Below, piece by piece: positions 33,931 through 47,330 of a stretch of 64,000 nt of DNA. Numbering within the stretch: the first letter of the stretch is position 1; each line of letters starts with the position of its first letter. The position numbers and the translations under genes are program-made. The stretch covers positions 1,740,470 to 1,804,469 of the forward strand of contig NW_023501038.1 of assembly GCF_014066305.1 (NCBI RefSeq). Reading direction: 5' to 3'. The notes beneath the pieces were generated by a model. It saw only the letters and a program-made list of their open reading frames with translations, had not been told where the DNA came from and ran no database searches. Origin of the DNA: Letharia columbiana (Eukaryota; Ascomycota; Lecanoromycetes; Lecanorales; Parmeliaceae).

Positions 33931-36500
33931 AGTCTATAGCTTCTTTATTCTAATATATACTATATAATAAAATAAATAAGAGATATTAGCTCTTATATTT
34001 AAGTATCTTTTAATATAAGAAAAATACCTAAACTTCTTATAAGTAAAATAGTAAATTATTATATATAATTTTTTATTATTAATTATCTTTTCGATATAAT
34101 AAGTAATATTCATTATCTTCTATTTTATCTATTATTTATTAATAATATATATTTTTTATATTAATTAATTATCTTATCGCTAGCGAATAAATTATTTATC
34201 TCTACTTTTAAAAGAATAAATAAAGTTAAAAAAAGAGTATTTAAAGAGTTTAATATAGAGAGTTATAATTTAATTTTAACGCTTAATAATTAAGATAAAG
34301 AAAGCTTCGCTTTTAAGAAAGTAAAATAAAAGTAAAAGAGAGAAGTTAATAAAGAAAGAAAGAGGAAAGTCGTTGAAAAGAAAGAAAGCTAATCTATTAT
34401 TACTAATAGAATTTTAATAAAAAGACTTTAAATATATATTAAAGCTTCTATTATTCGCCGAGCGATTTTCTTCTTTATTTTAATAATCTAGATTTATAAT
34501 TTTATCTTATTTTTAAATTTCGTTAAAATCTTAAATCTCTTATTTCTTCTTTTATTTATTCTTTAATTTATTCTTTAATATCTAAAACTCTTAGCGATAA
34601 TATTACTTCTTATTTAGAAAACTTAATTTCTTTAATTTCTTTTAAGTCTATAGCTTCTCTACTCTAATATATATTAAATAATAAAATAAATAAGAGATAT
34701 TAGCTCTTATATTTAAGTATCTTTTAATATAAAAAAAATATCTAGACTTCTTATATATAAAATAGTAAATTATTATATACGATTCTTTATTATTAATTAT
34801 CTTTTTAACGTAGAAGTAATATTCGTTATCTTTTATTTTATCTATTATTTATTAATAATATATATCTCTTATATAAATTAATTATCTTATCGCTAGCGAA
34901 TAAATTATTTATCTCTACTTTTAAGAAAGTAAATAAAGTTAAAAAAAAGATATTTAAAGAGTTAAGAGTAAAGAGTTATAATTTAATTTTAATATTTAAT
35001 AACTAAGATAAAGAAAGCTTCGCTCTTAAGAAAGTAAAATAAGAATAAAAGAGAGAAGTTAGCGAAGAAAGAGAGAGAGAAGTCGTTAAAAGAGAGAGAA
35101 GGCTAATCTATTATTACTAATAGAATTTTAATAAAAAAACTTTAAATATATATTAAAGCTTCTATTATTCGCCGAGCGATTTTCTTCTTTATTTTAATAA
35201 TCTAGATTTATAATTTTATTCTACTCTTAGATTTCGTTAGAATTCTAGATCTCTTATTTCTTCTCTTATTTATTCTTTAATTTATTTTTTAATATCTAAA
35301 ACTCTTAGCGATAATATTATCTCTTATCTAGAAAACTTAATTTCTTTAATTTCTTTTAAATCTATAGCTTCTTTACTTTAATATATATTAAATAATAAAA
35401 TAAATAAGAGATATTAACTTTTATACTTAAGTATCTTTTAATATAAAAAAAATATCTAGACTTCTTATATATAAAATAGTAAATTATTATATATAATCTT
35501 TTATTATTAATTATCTTTTTAACGTAAAAGTAATATTCGCTATTTTTTATCTTATCTATTATTTATTAGCGATATATATCTCTTATATAAATTAATTATC
35601 TTATCGCTAGCGAGTAAATTATTTATTTTTACTTTTAAGAAAGTAAATAAAGTTAAAGAAAGAGCGTTTATAGAGTTAAGAGTAGAGAGCTATAATTTAA
35701 TTTTAATACTTAATAATTAAGATAAAGAAAGCTTTACTTTTAAAAAAGTAAAATAAAAGAGAGAAAGAGAAGTTAATAAAGAAAGAAGAAGAGAAGTTAT
35801 CGAAGAGAGAGAAGGCTAATCTATTATTATTAATAGAATTTTAATAAAAAGACTTTAAATATATATCGAAGCTTCTATTATTCGCTAAGCGATTTTCTTC
35901 TTTATTTTAATAATCTAAATATATATAAAAGAGTTAATTTTATTAATCTAAATTCGTTAATATAAGAAATATATTTTTATATATCTTATAGATTTTTTAT
36001 ATTAAGAAGCGTTTTATAGCGTTATTAATATTAAATAATATATAATATAATAAAAATTAAGCGAATTTTAATATTAGCTTTATAAGTAGAGATAAATAAT
36101 AAATATATTATAATAAGTATATTATAATAAATCTATAGTTTTTTATATTATCTTATTATAAGTAATAATAAATATATAACTTTATAAGAGTTTAATCTTA
36201 AATAATAATTATATAATTAGAGATTTTCTAATAATATATATAATATTAAGTTATAATTTATCGAGTTAATAGAATATATAATTATCTTCTTATTAAGATC
36301 TATAATAACTCGATTATTATTTAATTATAATAATTATTATAATAGAGTTAACTTTCGAGATATATTAATAATTTAAGTTATTATCTTTAATACTTAAATA
36401 TTATCTTATAATTTAAAAATAATTATAAGATATATATTATAAGTAATAGCGAGAGTATAAGATATATAATAAATTTATTATAATAGATTTATTAGAAAGA
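33931..36500 (+). repeat. 714-bp tandem array (2 full units plus a third with an extended tail)
   Basis: The landmark (A/G)TCTATAGCTTC starts at 33,931, 34,645 and 35,359, exactly 714 bp apart. Each unit carries the phrases CTTATCGCTAGCGAATAAAT, an AG-rich block, AATAGAATTTTAATAAAAAG and GAGCGATTTTCTTCTTTATT. The third unit departs from the others after about 35,900 and runs into a tail that aligns with 8,300-8,897. The array is non-coding in all frames. It is related to copies at 8,172-8,897 and 37,167-38,262. Probably a satellite built from a small transposon or LTR. Confidence 0.8.
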
Positions 36501-36766
36501 AAAGAATAAGCGTTAAAACGCGATAATAAAAATAATAATAATTAATTTTATTTAAGCGAGCTAGTTAAGATATAAGACTTTTCGCGTTAAAGCTATATAT
36601 AATATAATTATAATTATTATTCTTCTTTAAACTTTCTTCTATTATAGTCTTATAATCTTCTATCTCTTTTAATTATAATAATTTCTTCTCTTTAAATTAT
36701 AATAAAATTAGATCTTAATTTATTAAGATTTATTTTCTAATCTCGATTATTAGAAAAGCTAGCGCC
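36490..36766 (+). repeat. 277-bp shared tail, copy 1 (copy 2 at 38,264-38,543)
   Basis: From AGAAAAGAATAAGCGTTAAA to TAGAAAAGCTAGCGC this aligns with 38,264-38,543. Both follow a copy of the ~730-bp repeat, so repeat plus tail moved or were duplicated together. Confidence 0.7.
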
Positions 36767-37166
36767 TCTATATTTATAAATCTAATTATAAAATATTATT
36801 AAGCGTTATAATCTTTTATATATATTAAAATCTTATAGATAAAGATTTCTTAAAGTTTAATAGTTAGCTTTCTAAAATAATATATCTTAATTAGATCTTA
36901 ATTAATTAAGAGCTAATCTTATTAATTATATATATAAAGATTTAAATTAAATATTTTATCTTATTCTTCTTAGAAGGAGTAAATAAAGTAATATACTTAG
37001 TTATATTATATTATTATATTTTTATTAATCTTACTCTATTTATAGAAAGCGAAATAACTCGCTAATTATTAAGCTATTATTTTAAATATAATCTATATTT
37101 ATAATCTATCTTTAATAAGTTAAAGTATTATATTTATATTTAAAACTCGCGTATAAATATAATTTT
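36767..37166. other. RIP-degraded spacer between repeat blocks
   Basis: No gene recognised. It includes one GAAGGAG purine patch near 36,972. Confidence 0.4.
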
Positions 37167-38262
37167 ATTTTATTCTTAGATTTTATTTAAATTCTAGATC
37201 TCTTATTTCTTCTTTTATTTATTCTTTAATCTTTTCTTTAATATCTTAAACTCTTAATAATAATATTATTACTTATTCTAAAATATTAACTTCTTAAACT
37301 TCTTCTAGATCTATATCTTCTCTATTTTAATATATATTAAATAATAAAATAAATAAGAGATATTAATTTTTATATTTAAGTATCTTTTAATATATAAAAA
37401 ATACTTAAACTTCTTATATATAAAATAGTAAATTATTATATATAATCTTTTATTATTAATTATCTTCTTAATATAGAAGTAATATTCGTTATCTTTTATC
37501 TTATCTATTATTTATTAATAATATATATCTCTTATATAGATTAATTATCTTATCGCTAGCGAATAAATTATTTATTTTTATTTTTAAGAAAGTAAATAAA
37601 GTTAAAGAAAGAGAGTTTAAAGAGTTAAGAATAGAGAGTTATAATTTAATTTTAACGCTTAGTAATTATAAAAGCGAAGTAAAATAAAAGAAAGAAAGAG
37701 AAGTTAACGAAGAAAGAGTCTTATCTATTATTTATTAGCGATATATATCTCTTATATAAATTAATTATCTTATCGCTAGCGAATAAATTATTTATTTTTA
37801 TTTTTAAGAGAGTAAATAAAGTTAAAGAGAGAAAGTTTAAAGAGTTAAGAGTAAGAAGTTATTATTTAATTTTAATATTTAATAATTATAAAAGCGAAGC
37901 GAAATAAGAGAGAAGAAGAGAAGTTAATAAAGAAAGAGAAAGAGGAATTATCGAAGAGAGAGAAGGCTAATATATTATCGCTAATAGAATTTTAATAAGA
38001 AGATTTTAAATATATATTAAAGCTTCTATTATTTATAAAGCGATTTTCTTCTTTATTTTAATAATCTAGATATATATAAAAGAGTTAATTTTATTAATCG
38101 AAATTCGTTAATATAAAAAGTATATTCTTATATATCTCGCGATATTTTATAATAAAAAGTATTTTATAACGCTATTAATATTAAATAATATATAATATAA
38201 TAAAAATTAAGCGAATTTTAATTATAAGAAATATATTATAATAAATCTATTATAATAAATCT
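37167..38262 (+). repeat. Second 714-bp-type block with a 220-bp internal duplication and a deletion
   Basis: This repeats the landmarks of the 714-bp array, but the segment around TCTTATCTATTATTTATTA is duplicated (37,499 and 37,719, 220 bp apart). About 350 bp of the tail present at 36,050-36,480 is missing. It is followed by the shared 277-bp tail. Confidence 0.7.
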
Positions 38263-38263
38263 A

Positions 38264-38543
38264 TTAAAAAGAAAAGAATAAGCGTTAAAATATAATAATA
38301 AAAATAATAATAATTAGCTTTATTTAAATAAACTAGTTAAAGCGTAAGACTCTTTATACTAAAGCTATATATAGTATAATTATAACTATTATTCTTTTTT
38401 AAGCTTTCTTCTATTATAGTTTTATAATCTTTTATCTCTTTTAACTATAGTAATATAATTTCTTCTCTTTTAATTATAATAAAATTAGATCTTAATTTAT
38501 TAAGATTTATTTTTTAATCTTAATTATTAGAAAAGCTAGCGCT
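38264..38543 (+). repeat. 277-bp shared tail, copy 2
   Basis: Partner of 36,490-36,766. It ends with AGAAAAGCTAGCGC and then diverges. Confidence 0.7.
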
Positions 38544-38899
38544 TACGCTAGAAGCTTAATAATCTTAATAATATAATATTTCTTAACTTTAATTACTTTA
38601 TAGTAATTATCTTTACTTTTAATTTTTTTATTTATATATATTAATAGATTTTTTTATTTATATATATTAATAAATTTTCTTATACGCTACTTCTTTATAA
38701 ATTTTAAGTATTATAATCTTTTAATTATTACTTTAATTATAGTAATTTCTTAATTAATAATCTTAGCTATATATCTTAATTATATAAATTTATATTTATT
38801 ATTAATCTAACTCGAATTAATATAATTTAAACTCTATAAGTTATCTATAATTATATTAATAAAAAGAGATTATTTAATTAAGATATCGAGTATAGAGCT

Positions 38900-40600
38900 A
38901 ATTATATTCTAATATTTATTTAAAAGATTATTATAAATCTAAAGAAAGTAAAGATAGATATTAAGAAAGTAAAGATAGAGATTAAGAATATAAAGATAGA
39001 GATTAAAAAGATTATTAAAGAGTTAAAGTTAGCTATTAATAATAATATTAATATATTTCTTACTATTAAAAATTCTAAATTTAATAAAAAAGATAAAGCT
39101 TTTAATTAGAAGTTTTATAAAAGTAATAAGAATTTTATTTTATTAAGCGAGACGACTAGTTAAATAATATTAAATTTTAAAATTACTTAATTTAATAATA
39201 ATCGCGAGATATAAAGACTTAACTTCGAGTTAGAATAAATAATTATTAGCGATTATAAAGTAGAGAAATATAAATTTAAGAAACGCGAGAAACGCGTAAT
39301 TAAGAAACGCGTATTTAATATTAAAATAATCTCGATATCTCTACTTATTATCTTCTACTCTATATAAATCTCGATTAATATATATATATTTAGATAATAT
39401 CTAAAAAGCGTAAGATAATTATTACGCTTATATTAATAATTTTATTTAAATAAGTTTATATTAGCTTTCGCTATTACGATATTCTAAATAATTTATTTAT
39501 TTAAAATTATACGCTAATCTAATCTTAAATTAAGATTTTTTAATATTTTAGAATAATATTATTTAAAAATAATCTTATTTATATTTAATAAATTCTTCTC
39601 TTAATATAGAGCGCTCTCTTCTATTATATATTCGCTTTTAATAAAATATTAATTAAGTTATAGAAGATCGTTAATTAGTATTATATTATTTTTAGCGAAT
39701 TTACTTAAACTATAGACGTTAAGTATATTAGATTATTTAATTTAGTAAAATTTATATTACTTATAATAGAGATTAAGAAGATTTTAATTAATAATCGCGA
39801 TATCGAAGTTATTAGCTATATTAAGAAGATCTATAAAGAGTATTAATTAAGAGTAAAGAAGAGAAGCTTAGATCTTATCGCTTAGTATATTATTTATTCT
39901 CTTTTTAATTATATATCTAAGTATCTTAATTAGACTATAAAATATAAGAGAATAATAAAGAAGAAGTATATTAAAGACGTATTAAGGGAACTTTCGTAAG
40001 TCTTTAAATATATAATCTTCTTTCTTCTTTCTTCGAGTTCTCTCTTCTTATAAATATAAAAAACTTAAATAATTATTTAAATTCTATATTAATACTTTTT
40101 TAGCTACTTAAAAGCTTATAATTAGAGAATCTACGTAAATTTAATTACTTATTAATTAATAGTAATTAAGAATATAAAGATTTTTCTTATAGTATTTAAT
40201 ATATATATTATAGAGATATTAAAGCGCGATATAATATCTTAGATTTCTCTTATAAAGATTAATATAATAAATCTAAAGAATATAACTTTTAAGAAGCTTT
40301 TTACTTTCTTTAAATTATTAACTCTATAATCTCTAAATTAAGTATTTTTTAAAGCGAGCGACGTTATTAAGAATAAGAATATAAATAAAAAGAATATGAA
40401 TAAAGAGAATATGAATACGAATAGAGAGAATATAAATAAAAAGAATATGAATAGAGAGAATATAAATAGAGAGAATATGAATAGAGATAAGTAGTTAAAT
40501 AAAGTAGATAAGAATAGAAGTATTAGATTAGATTAGAAAATAAAGAAATAAAGATTATACTATTATAAGCGAAAACGATAATCTTAATTAAATAAGATTT
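38900..40600 (+). pseudogene. Unidentified broken coding region ending in Asn-rich pentapeptides
   Basis: Plus-strand frames can be followed in pieces. Lys-rich repeats AAAGATAGA(G/T)ATTAA are near 38,940-39,020. A 90-codon stretch near 39,770-40,020 has K-K and E residues and TAA/TAG stops at likely Gln positions. A pentapeptide array is at 40,378-40,489. No catalytic motif is recognised; a gag-like or DNA-binding transposon protein is possible. CpG-rich words (AAACGCG, three times near 39,280-39,310) stand out. Confidence 0.4.
40378..40489 (+). repeat. 15-bp tandem array coding for N-(M/I)-N-(R/K)-(E/K)
   Basis: Seven units of 15 bp with one 6-bp insertion. In frame they read as pentapeptides such as N-M-N-R-E and N-I-N-K-K. 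Four units keep ATGAAT, so TpG survives here although it is missing from the surroundings; units with ATA show the mutated state. Confidence 0.75.
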
Positions 40601-40985
40601 AATAATCTAATAATCTTATAATAGAGGAAAATATACTTTTATCTATAAATCGATAATTTATACTTTTAATTACATCTTATTAGCGTTATTAAATAAATCT
40701 TAATTAATTAAAACTTAATACTAGTAATATATACTTTTAAATCTCTAATTAATTTACGATTTATAGACTCTTCTATATACTCTATAATAGCGAATTTATA
40801 TAGAATCTTATATATATAAATAACTCGTATCTAAGAACTAGTTTATTATATATATAAAGATAAATCTATTATCTTATACGTAATATTTTTATACTTTAAC
40901 TAAAAGCGTAATATTATATTTAAATCTCTTTCTATCTTTTAACTCTCTTTCGACCTATCTATTATTTATTAGTTATTCTTATAAT

Positions 40986-41330
40986 ATATTACTTTTAACC
41001 CTTCGCTAATTATTCTTATCGCTAGACTCTATTAACTATTTTCTCTTTGCGTTTATCGACTTCGCTTTATTATTTCGATTAAAAATATATTTAAAAAGCG
41101 TTAATATTACTTTTAACCTTTCGCTATTATCTTATCGCTAGACTCTATTAACTATTTTCTCTTCGCGTTTATTAACTTCGCTATTTTAATTAAAGATATA
41201 TTTAAAAAGCGTTAATATTATTTTTAACTCTTCGTTATTATTCTATCGCTAGATTTTATTAACTATTTTCTCTTTATATTTATTAACTTCGCTATCTTAA
41301 TTAAAAATATATTTAAAAAAGATTAACTCT
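40986..41330 (+). repeat. 111-118-bp tandem array, three units
   Basis: The landmark ATATTACTTTTAAC or variant occurs at 40,986, 41,104 and 41,215, each followed by TATCGCTAGA and TTAACTATTTTCTCTT. The array loses CpG and C progressively from the first to the third unit. Confidence 0.75.
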
Positions 41331-41459
41331 CTCTTCTATTAAGTACTTATTTAATATAAATATATTAACGCTAGATATCTTAATCGAGTATATTAATAAT
41401 TTATATAGAGTTCTTATCTTTATATTAGATAGAAGAAGACTATATTTTATTATACTCTA

Positions 41460-41660
41460 TATCTTATATATAAACTTAAAATTCTATTATTAATACTAGT
41501 TAGTAAAGTCAATAATTAGATAATAATAAATATCTATATCTACGATAGATAACTACGATTTATATTTAATTATATATTAAAACTTATATATAGACTTAAT
41601 ATTCTCTTTCTAATATTAATTAATAAGATCGATAAATAAGTAATAATAATAACTTATATC
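41460..41660 (+). repeat. ~118-bp tandem duplication
   Basis: Segments around 41,470-41,540 and 41,588-41,660 share the order ATATATARACTTAA, ATTCT, TAATAYTARTTARTAARRTC and a TAATAATAA run. Both differ mainly by transitions. Confidence 0.55.
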
Positions 41661-44590
41661 TATAAGTAACGCCGATCGCCTTTCGATATTATTATCTATC
41701 TCTCTTTTAATTAAAGAAGTAATCTAATTATTTAGCTTATTCTCGATTTATAAGAAGCTCTATATAATATATTAGCTTTAGCGTTATCGAATCTCGCTAT
41801 ATAGATATATAATTTCTATTATTAGCGTATTTATAGAGTTATTAAACTCTATTAAATAATCTCAATACTTTAATTACGCTTTTAATTCGCTCTTATATAA
41901 ATTAAGTATTATCTATTAACTATATTAGTTTATAAATAATTATAATTAATTATTATTTATATTTAAGTCGTCGAGCTTATAATCTTTTTAAATATTTATA
42001 AATATATATATATCCGCGTGCGGGATATATTAATCTTCTTACTAAATTATCTTTAAATTAACTATCTATCTATAAGCTCTTTTAGATCTATATATAGTTA
42101 AGATTATAATTAAAAATAAATTTATAACTAGAATTAGATATCGATATTTATTATTCTATTCGAACGTTTAAATATAATCTACTTCGCTTTAGAATATATT
42201 TATCTTTATTATAAACTCTTTTAAGATTAAGTTTAATACGCGTAATAATAATATATAAGTATTATTAATAGTAAGTTAGCGTATATTAGATCTCTCTATA
42301 TAAAGATAAATATTAAAATCTTTAATAGCGTCTCTAATTTAATTTATTAATTATTATTATAATACTATATTATTAATTAGAGTATTATATAGATTAATAT
42401 CGACGATAGAGAGCTTAATATATATTTTAATAAAATCGCGTTTTATTAATAGCGCTTATTATTTTAACTATCTAGAATATATAATAAAGCCGCTTAATAA
42501 TATAAGTTATAGAAATAAGAGTTTAATTATATATATTCTACGTAGACTACGTTTTATTAACTATTATATATTATAAGATTTATTATCTTATCTATTCTAT
42601 AGCTCGTAGATCTTTTATCTATTATTTATCTAACTTATACTTCTATAACTCTATTATTTATATTATCTTCTTAAGAAGCTTCTCTATAATTAAGATTAAT
42701 ATAAATTAGAGAATAATAGATAACTCTTATTCGATAATTAGTCTTACTTACTTACTTTTTATATAAACTATATAAAATAATTTTATTATTATACGCGATA
42801 TATTTAACTTAACTTTATAATACGTAATAGAATAAGATAATTATTTTTACGAATTCTCTATGATTATAATTAGTCTAGATTTATATAATAATAAATAATT
42901 ATAAAAGAATTAGTCTCTAACTTATTATAAGATAATTTTATTATATTACTTATAACATTTATAACTTTAATTAAAAGTATAAAATTATTTATATAAGCCT
43001 TTTTTTTTAAATAACTCTTTTAAGAATATCTCGCTACTCGAGGGAGATACTTATTTTCTCTTATCGATATATCGAGACGCTAGCTTTCGAGCGATCTACT
43101 AAAAAGCTTTATTCTCCTTCTTATTCTTATAGAAATTTAAGTCTTTATTATTATTTCCCTTCCTCTTTATATCTTATATATTCTTCTTTCTCTTTATATC
43201 TTATATACTCTTATTAATTAATAAACTCGTAGTCTTTTTATATTATTTCTTCTTTTACTTCTCGCTACTTTTATATCTTAATCGCTCGCTTTAATACTTT
43301 ATCTTATTTATAAGATAATTAAGAATCTTTAAAGATATCTTAAATTTATTAATAACTTCTACGCTAGCGAAGCGATTAATAAATATCTTATTATTTATCT
43401 ACTCTACTTTATTATTATCCTCTTTCTTTATATTCTTCTCTCTCTTATAATTTTATACTTATTTATATTACGCGAAAAGTCTCTTATTATAATATTAATT
43501 AATAATCGAAATTTTATATTCTAATTTATATCTATTATCGACTTCTTTAGATATTAATATTTATAAGTAATTAGAAAAGATTATATATATATTCTATCGC
43601 CGCGCGAATAATACTATTTACGTCGAAGAATTAAAGATTATAAATATCTAATAATAATCTAATTTATAATATTATCTATTAAATTTCTTTAGAGAAAAGC
43701 TATACTTATAATAATATTTAAATATAAATTTTCTAAGATATAGAGAGTAAGTTAAGAATAATAATAAATAATTATCTAGTATAACGCTAAAGCGTTAGAT
43801 CTAGATCTTAATCTTATAAAACTTAATAAGTTAATCTTATTTTCTAATATATTTTAAATAAAAATCTTATATTCTTCGCGATTAAGCTAATCGTTAATAA
43901 TATATCTATTATAACTCGATTTATATAGTCTTATTAACGCTTTTATTAATAATATTTTATATATTATAATTAATATTATAAACGTTTTATCGAATATCGC
44001 GAATTCGCCGTTACTTTTAATATCTATATATTAAATTCGCTAGTTAATTAATTATCTTAATAATATTAATAAAATTAATATCGCTATTAACGCTATTATT
44101 AAAGTCTATTAAGTAAAGATTAATATATTTATATATAGCTTATAGCTAAGTTATTAGATATAATTTATAAACTTTTTATATTTTATCTAATATTAATCTA
44201 CGCTATAGATTATTAATTATATTAATATCTTAAGTTAACTTTAGAATATTAATAATATACTATAAAATCTTTATTATATCTTTTAGAAAAAGAATATATC
44301 TTTATAACTTAAAGATAGTATTAAAGTCTTATAATATATAACGAAGTATAAATAGCGAATACTAGAAGAACTTTAGACTCGAAGATATATAAAGAATATA
44401 TAGATATTCCTTAAGAAATAAGATTATTAAATAAATATATATTATCTAAAATATACTATCGATTAGTTATAAAGATAAATTAAAAGAGTAAATATATATA
44501 TCGTAATATATTACTATACGTATACTCTTTATAAGATATATACGCGAATATAGAAAAAGTATTTAATCTCGTTTATAATTTATATATTAT
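41661..44590. other. RIP-degraded DNA with one GC-rich hairpin
   Basis: No gene recognised. The site at 42,011-42,030 is listed separately. Pyrimidine-rich sequence at 43,125-43,460 repeats TCTTTATATCTTATA phrases. Confidence 0.4.
42010..42030. other. GC-rich near-palindrome
   Basis: ATATCCGCGTGCGGGATAT inside a TA-dinucleotide run. The arms ATATCC/GGATAT pair perfectly, with CGC/GCG inside. It keeps a TpG and a GGG that are otherwise very rare here, so it escaped or post-dates RIP. Confidence 0.5.
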
Positions 44591-44710
44591 AATTATATAA
44601 GAATACGCTATACTTAAAGTTTTAGAATTTAGATATAAAATCGATTCGCGTTAAGATAACCTTCGCGTTAGAGTAGCTTTATATTAAGTATAGCGTATTC
44701 TTATATAATT
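44591..44710. mobile_element. MITE-like 120-bp element with perfect 27-bp inverted repeats
   Basis: The left arm at 44,591-44,617 (starting AATTATATAAGAATACGC) is the exact reverse complement of the right arm at 44,684-44,710. The 66-bp centre holds two related CpG-rich phrases, TTCGCGTTAAGATA and TTCGCGTTAGAGTA. Arms identical at all 27 positions in RIP-mutated DNA are striking. A small non-autonomous DNA element or a hairpin made by local inversion would both fit. No clear target-site duplication is seen. Confidence 0.65.
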
Positions 44711-46800
44711 AAATCTTATATAATTTTTATTTATTCTTTTATATTATACGTTCTACTATTTATAATAATAGAAACTATAAGAATTATAAATTAGTAAGTT
44801 TATTCTAAGATTATAGCGTTCGTAGTTATTTAATTAATTATTTTATTATTATACGATATACGATAGTAAGAATATAGATAACTATAGCGAGTATTATTTA
44901 TATAGCTACTATATTAATAGTAAACTCTTTATTTAAATTATTCTCTTTTAGAGCTATATTATTATTCTCTCTCTTATTTATATCTATATATATTATATAT
45001 AGCTTTATTTTTACTTTAAAGTATATCGCTTAGATATTAAAAGTTTTTCTAGCGCTAAAAAGTCTTTCTAAGTTATTTATATATTTAGAAAGATCTTAAC
45101 TATCTCTATATTAAATATATTTAATTATATATCTATATATCTATATATCTATATAACTACTTATATATACGTTATTTCTATATAATCGTACTATTTACGA
45201 GTACTAAGTTATCTCTTATATCGATTTTCTCTTATCTCGAATAATCGCGGCTTAAAGTATATAAGTAAAAAGTAAAGTAAAAAATATATAGAAAGTACTT
45301 TTTAAGATATATATATATTATTAGCCTTCTATTTAATAATCTTTTACGACTATAAATCTTATATAGATATTATTTATTACTCTTATACGATCGAAATATA
45401 GTCGAGAAATAAAATAATTCTTCTTCTTTACTCTTATTAAAAGTAATATCTATATTATCTCGATTCGATAATTAAATCTCTAAAATCGAAGATATAATAT
45501 TATTATCTAATGATATTAGATTTAATAGCCTCTATATAATAATATCTATATTCTTCTTAATCTCTTAAATTCGCCGCTAGTCTTCGCTTTTAATATTTTT
45601 AATATCTATACTTATAGTTAATTCGATCTTTATTAATATAATTAATTATAGTAAGCTTAATCGACTACGCTTTAAGATCTTTATCTTTAAAAATTAAATA
45701 TTTTAATCTTCGATTAAGGGGTTTAATATAAATTTAAGAATATTATAATATAATATTACGATCTCTAAAATACTAAAGATAATATAATATATTATCTTTA
45801 TAAGACTTATTCTTAACTATATCGAGCTTTAAAAGCTATTATTACGTTTTTAGTATAGATAATAAAAAGATAGATTTATAGAAGTCTATAGAAAAGATAT
45901 CTATTAATTAGAAATTTACTTCGATAAGAGAATAAAGATATTAGGCGTAAATACTTTCTATAAGATAAAATAGATCTTATCTATCGTAATCGAGTTTTAT
46001 AGCTTATTTTAAGCTCGACGTAAATTATTATTAATAATATCTTTCTCTTTTATCGTCGTCTATTTAATATTAAAGTCTTATATTATATAAAGATAGTAGA
46101 CTTTAATAAGAGTTATAATCTTATATTCTTAAGAGATCGTTAGATTTAAGACTTATATTCGCTTATATATATTAAAATTAAGAATTTCGATATCTTATAA
46201 TATCTTCTTATATTTCTAATATTACTTTATATCGAATAGATATCGCTTAAAGATAGTATTTAGTTTCTTAATACGCGTTTAATATTATTATTATAGAGAC
46301 TCGATTTACTTCTTTAATAATCGCTATTAATTTTTTAATAAGAGCTATATTATCGATAAATAATACTTTAATACTCTTTTCTTCTTTAGATATAATTAAA
46401 TTCGCTTTATTAGATTATATAATTAATTAGCGCTTAATCTTTTAAATACTCGATAGAAATATATAATTTAATTATTAATTAAGTCGACCGTCTTTATCGA
46501 TATATTTATTATTCTATCTTTATCTTATCTTTAAATAGTTAACTTTTTTTTTATCTATCTATATTCTTTTTTTTAATTAATTATTTCTAAATATAGCTTC
46601 TATATCCCTCGCGCTATAAATTTCTATCGATCTATTATAGCGATTAAGACTATATTATTTTTATTCTATTTCTAATATATTTATACTCGATTAAAGAATA
46701 GATTCTTTATCTTTTATCTCTTATTCCCCTTTTCGCCGTAGATTTATAATTTACTATATTACGATTTATTATATTATAATTTACTATATTATAAAGAAGG
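44711..46800. other. RIP-degraded DNA with an 8-bp microsatellite
   Basis: The unit ATATATCT is repeated about four times at 45,127-45,163. A phrase ATTATAATTTACTATATTA is repeated near 46,745-46,792. No gene recognised. Confidence 0.4.
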
Positions 46801-47330
46801 TATTTAGAAATTCTACGAGTTTTCTTTAACGTTAATAGAAGAGTTTATTATTATTATAACTACTTTTAATCATTTAAATCTTATAGAAAGTTTATCTTAT
46901 ACGAATTAGCTTTCTCTATTATAATAATCTTTCGAGATAATAAAGTTTTTAATTATATCTCTATCGAGTTTATTTACGCCGCGAGATATATTAAATAATT
47001 AAAAGTTAAAATTAATAACGACAATAAAGTCTAGATTATACTTATTATCTTTTATAGTCTCGCGATAGATCTTAGTTAACTTTAATAACGTGATTATTTA
47101 TATATTATACTTTTTATTAAATTTATCTTCGCGGGCGGCTTATTTTAAGAATAAGAATATTTATCGAGCTATAGACTTTCTCGAGAGAGGAATCTTAATT
47201 TCAAACTTATTTATTATAATTAAATTACTTCTATTTGATATAGTCGTAATTAATTTTAATAGATATCGAGATATAAAGATAATAGATAGTATAAAGAATA
47301 TCGTTAGATCTCGCTAGCTAGTCTTTAAGT
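46800..47330 (-). pseudogene. Possible broken coding region, unidentified
   Basis: On the minus strand one frame can be followed for about 170 codons with stops mostly at TAA/TAG. It includes a stretch of about 33 uninterrupted codons (T-K-I-Y-R-E-T-I-K-D-N-K and on). The plus strand is open for 75 codons at 47,090-47,317 (Ile/Leu/Asn-rich, no recognisable domain or known start context). I favour the minus frame because it extends beyond the plus-strand gap, but neither is convincing. The pocket keeps GCGGGCGGC near 47,132. Confidence 0.3.

Noticed and set aside
47090..47317. 75-codon open frame on the plus strand
   Set aside because: No recognisable domain and heavily AT-driven composition. 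A minus-strand frame with RIP-type stops extends beyond it. A real small gene here is not excluded but not supported.
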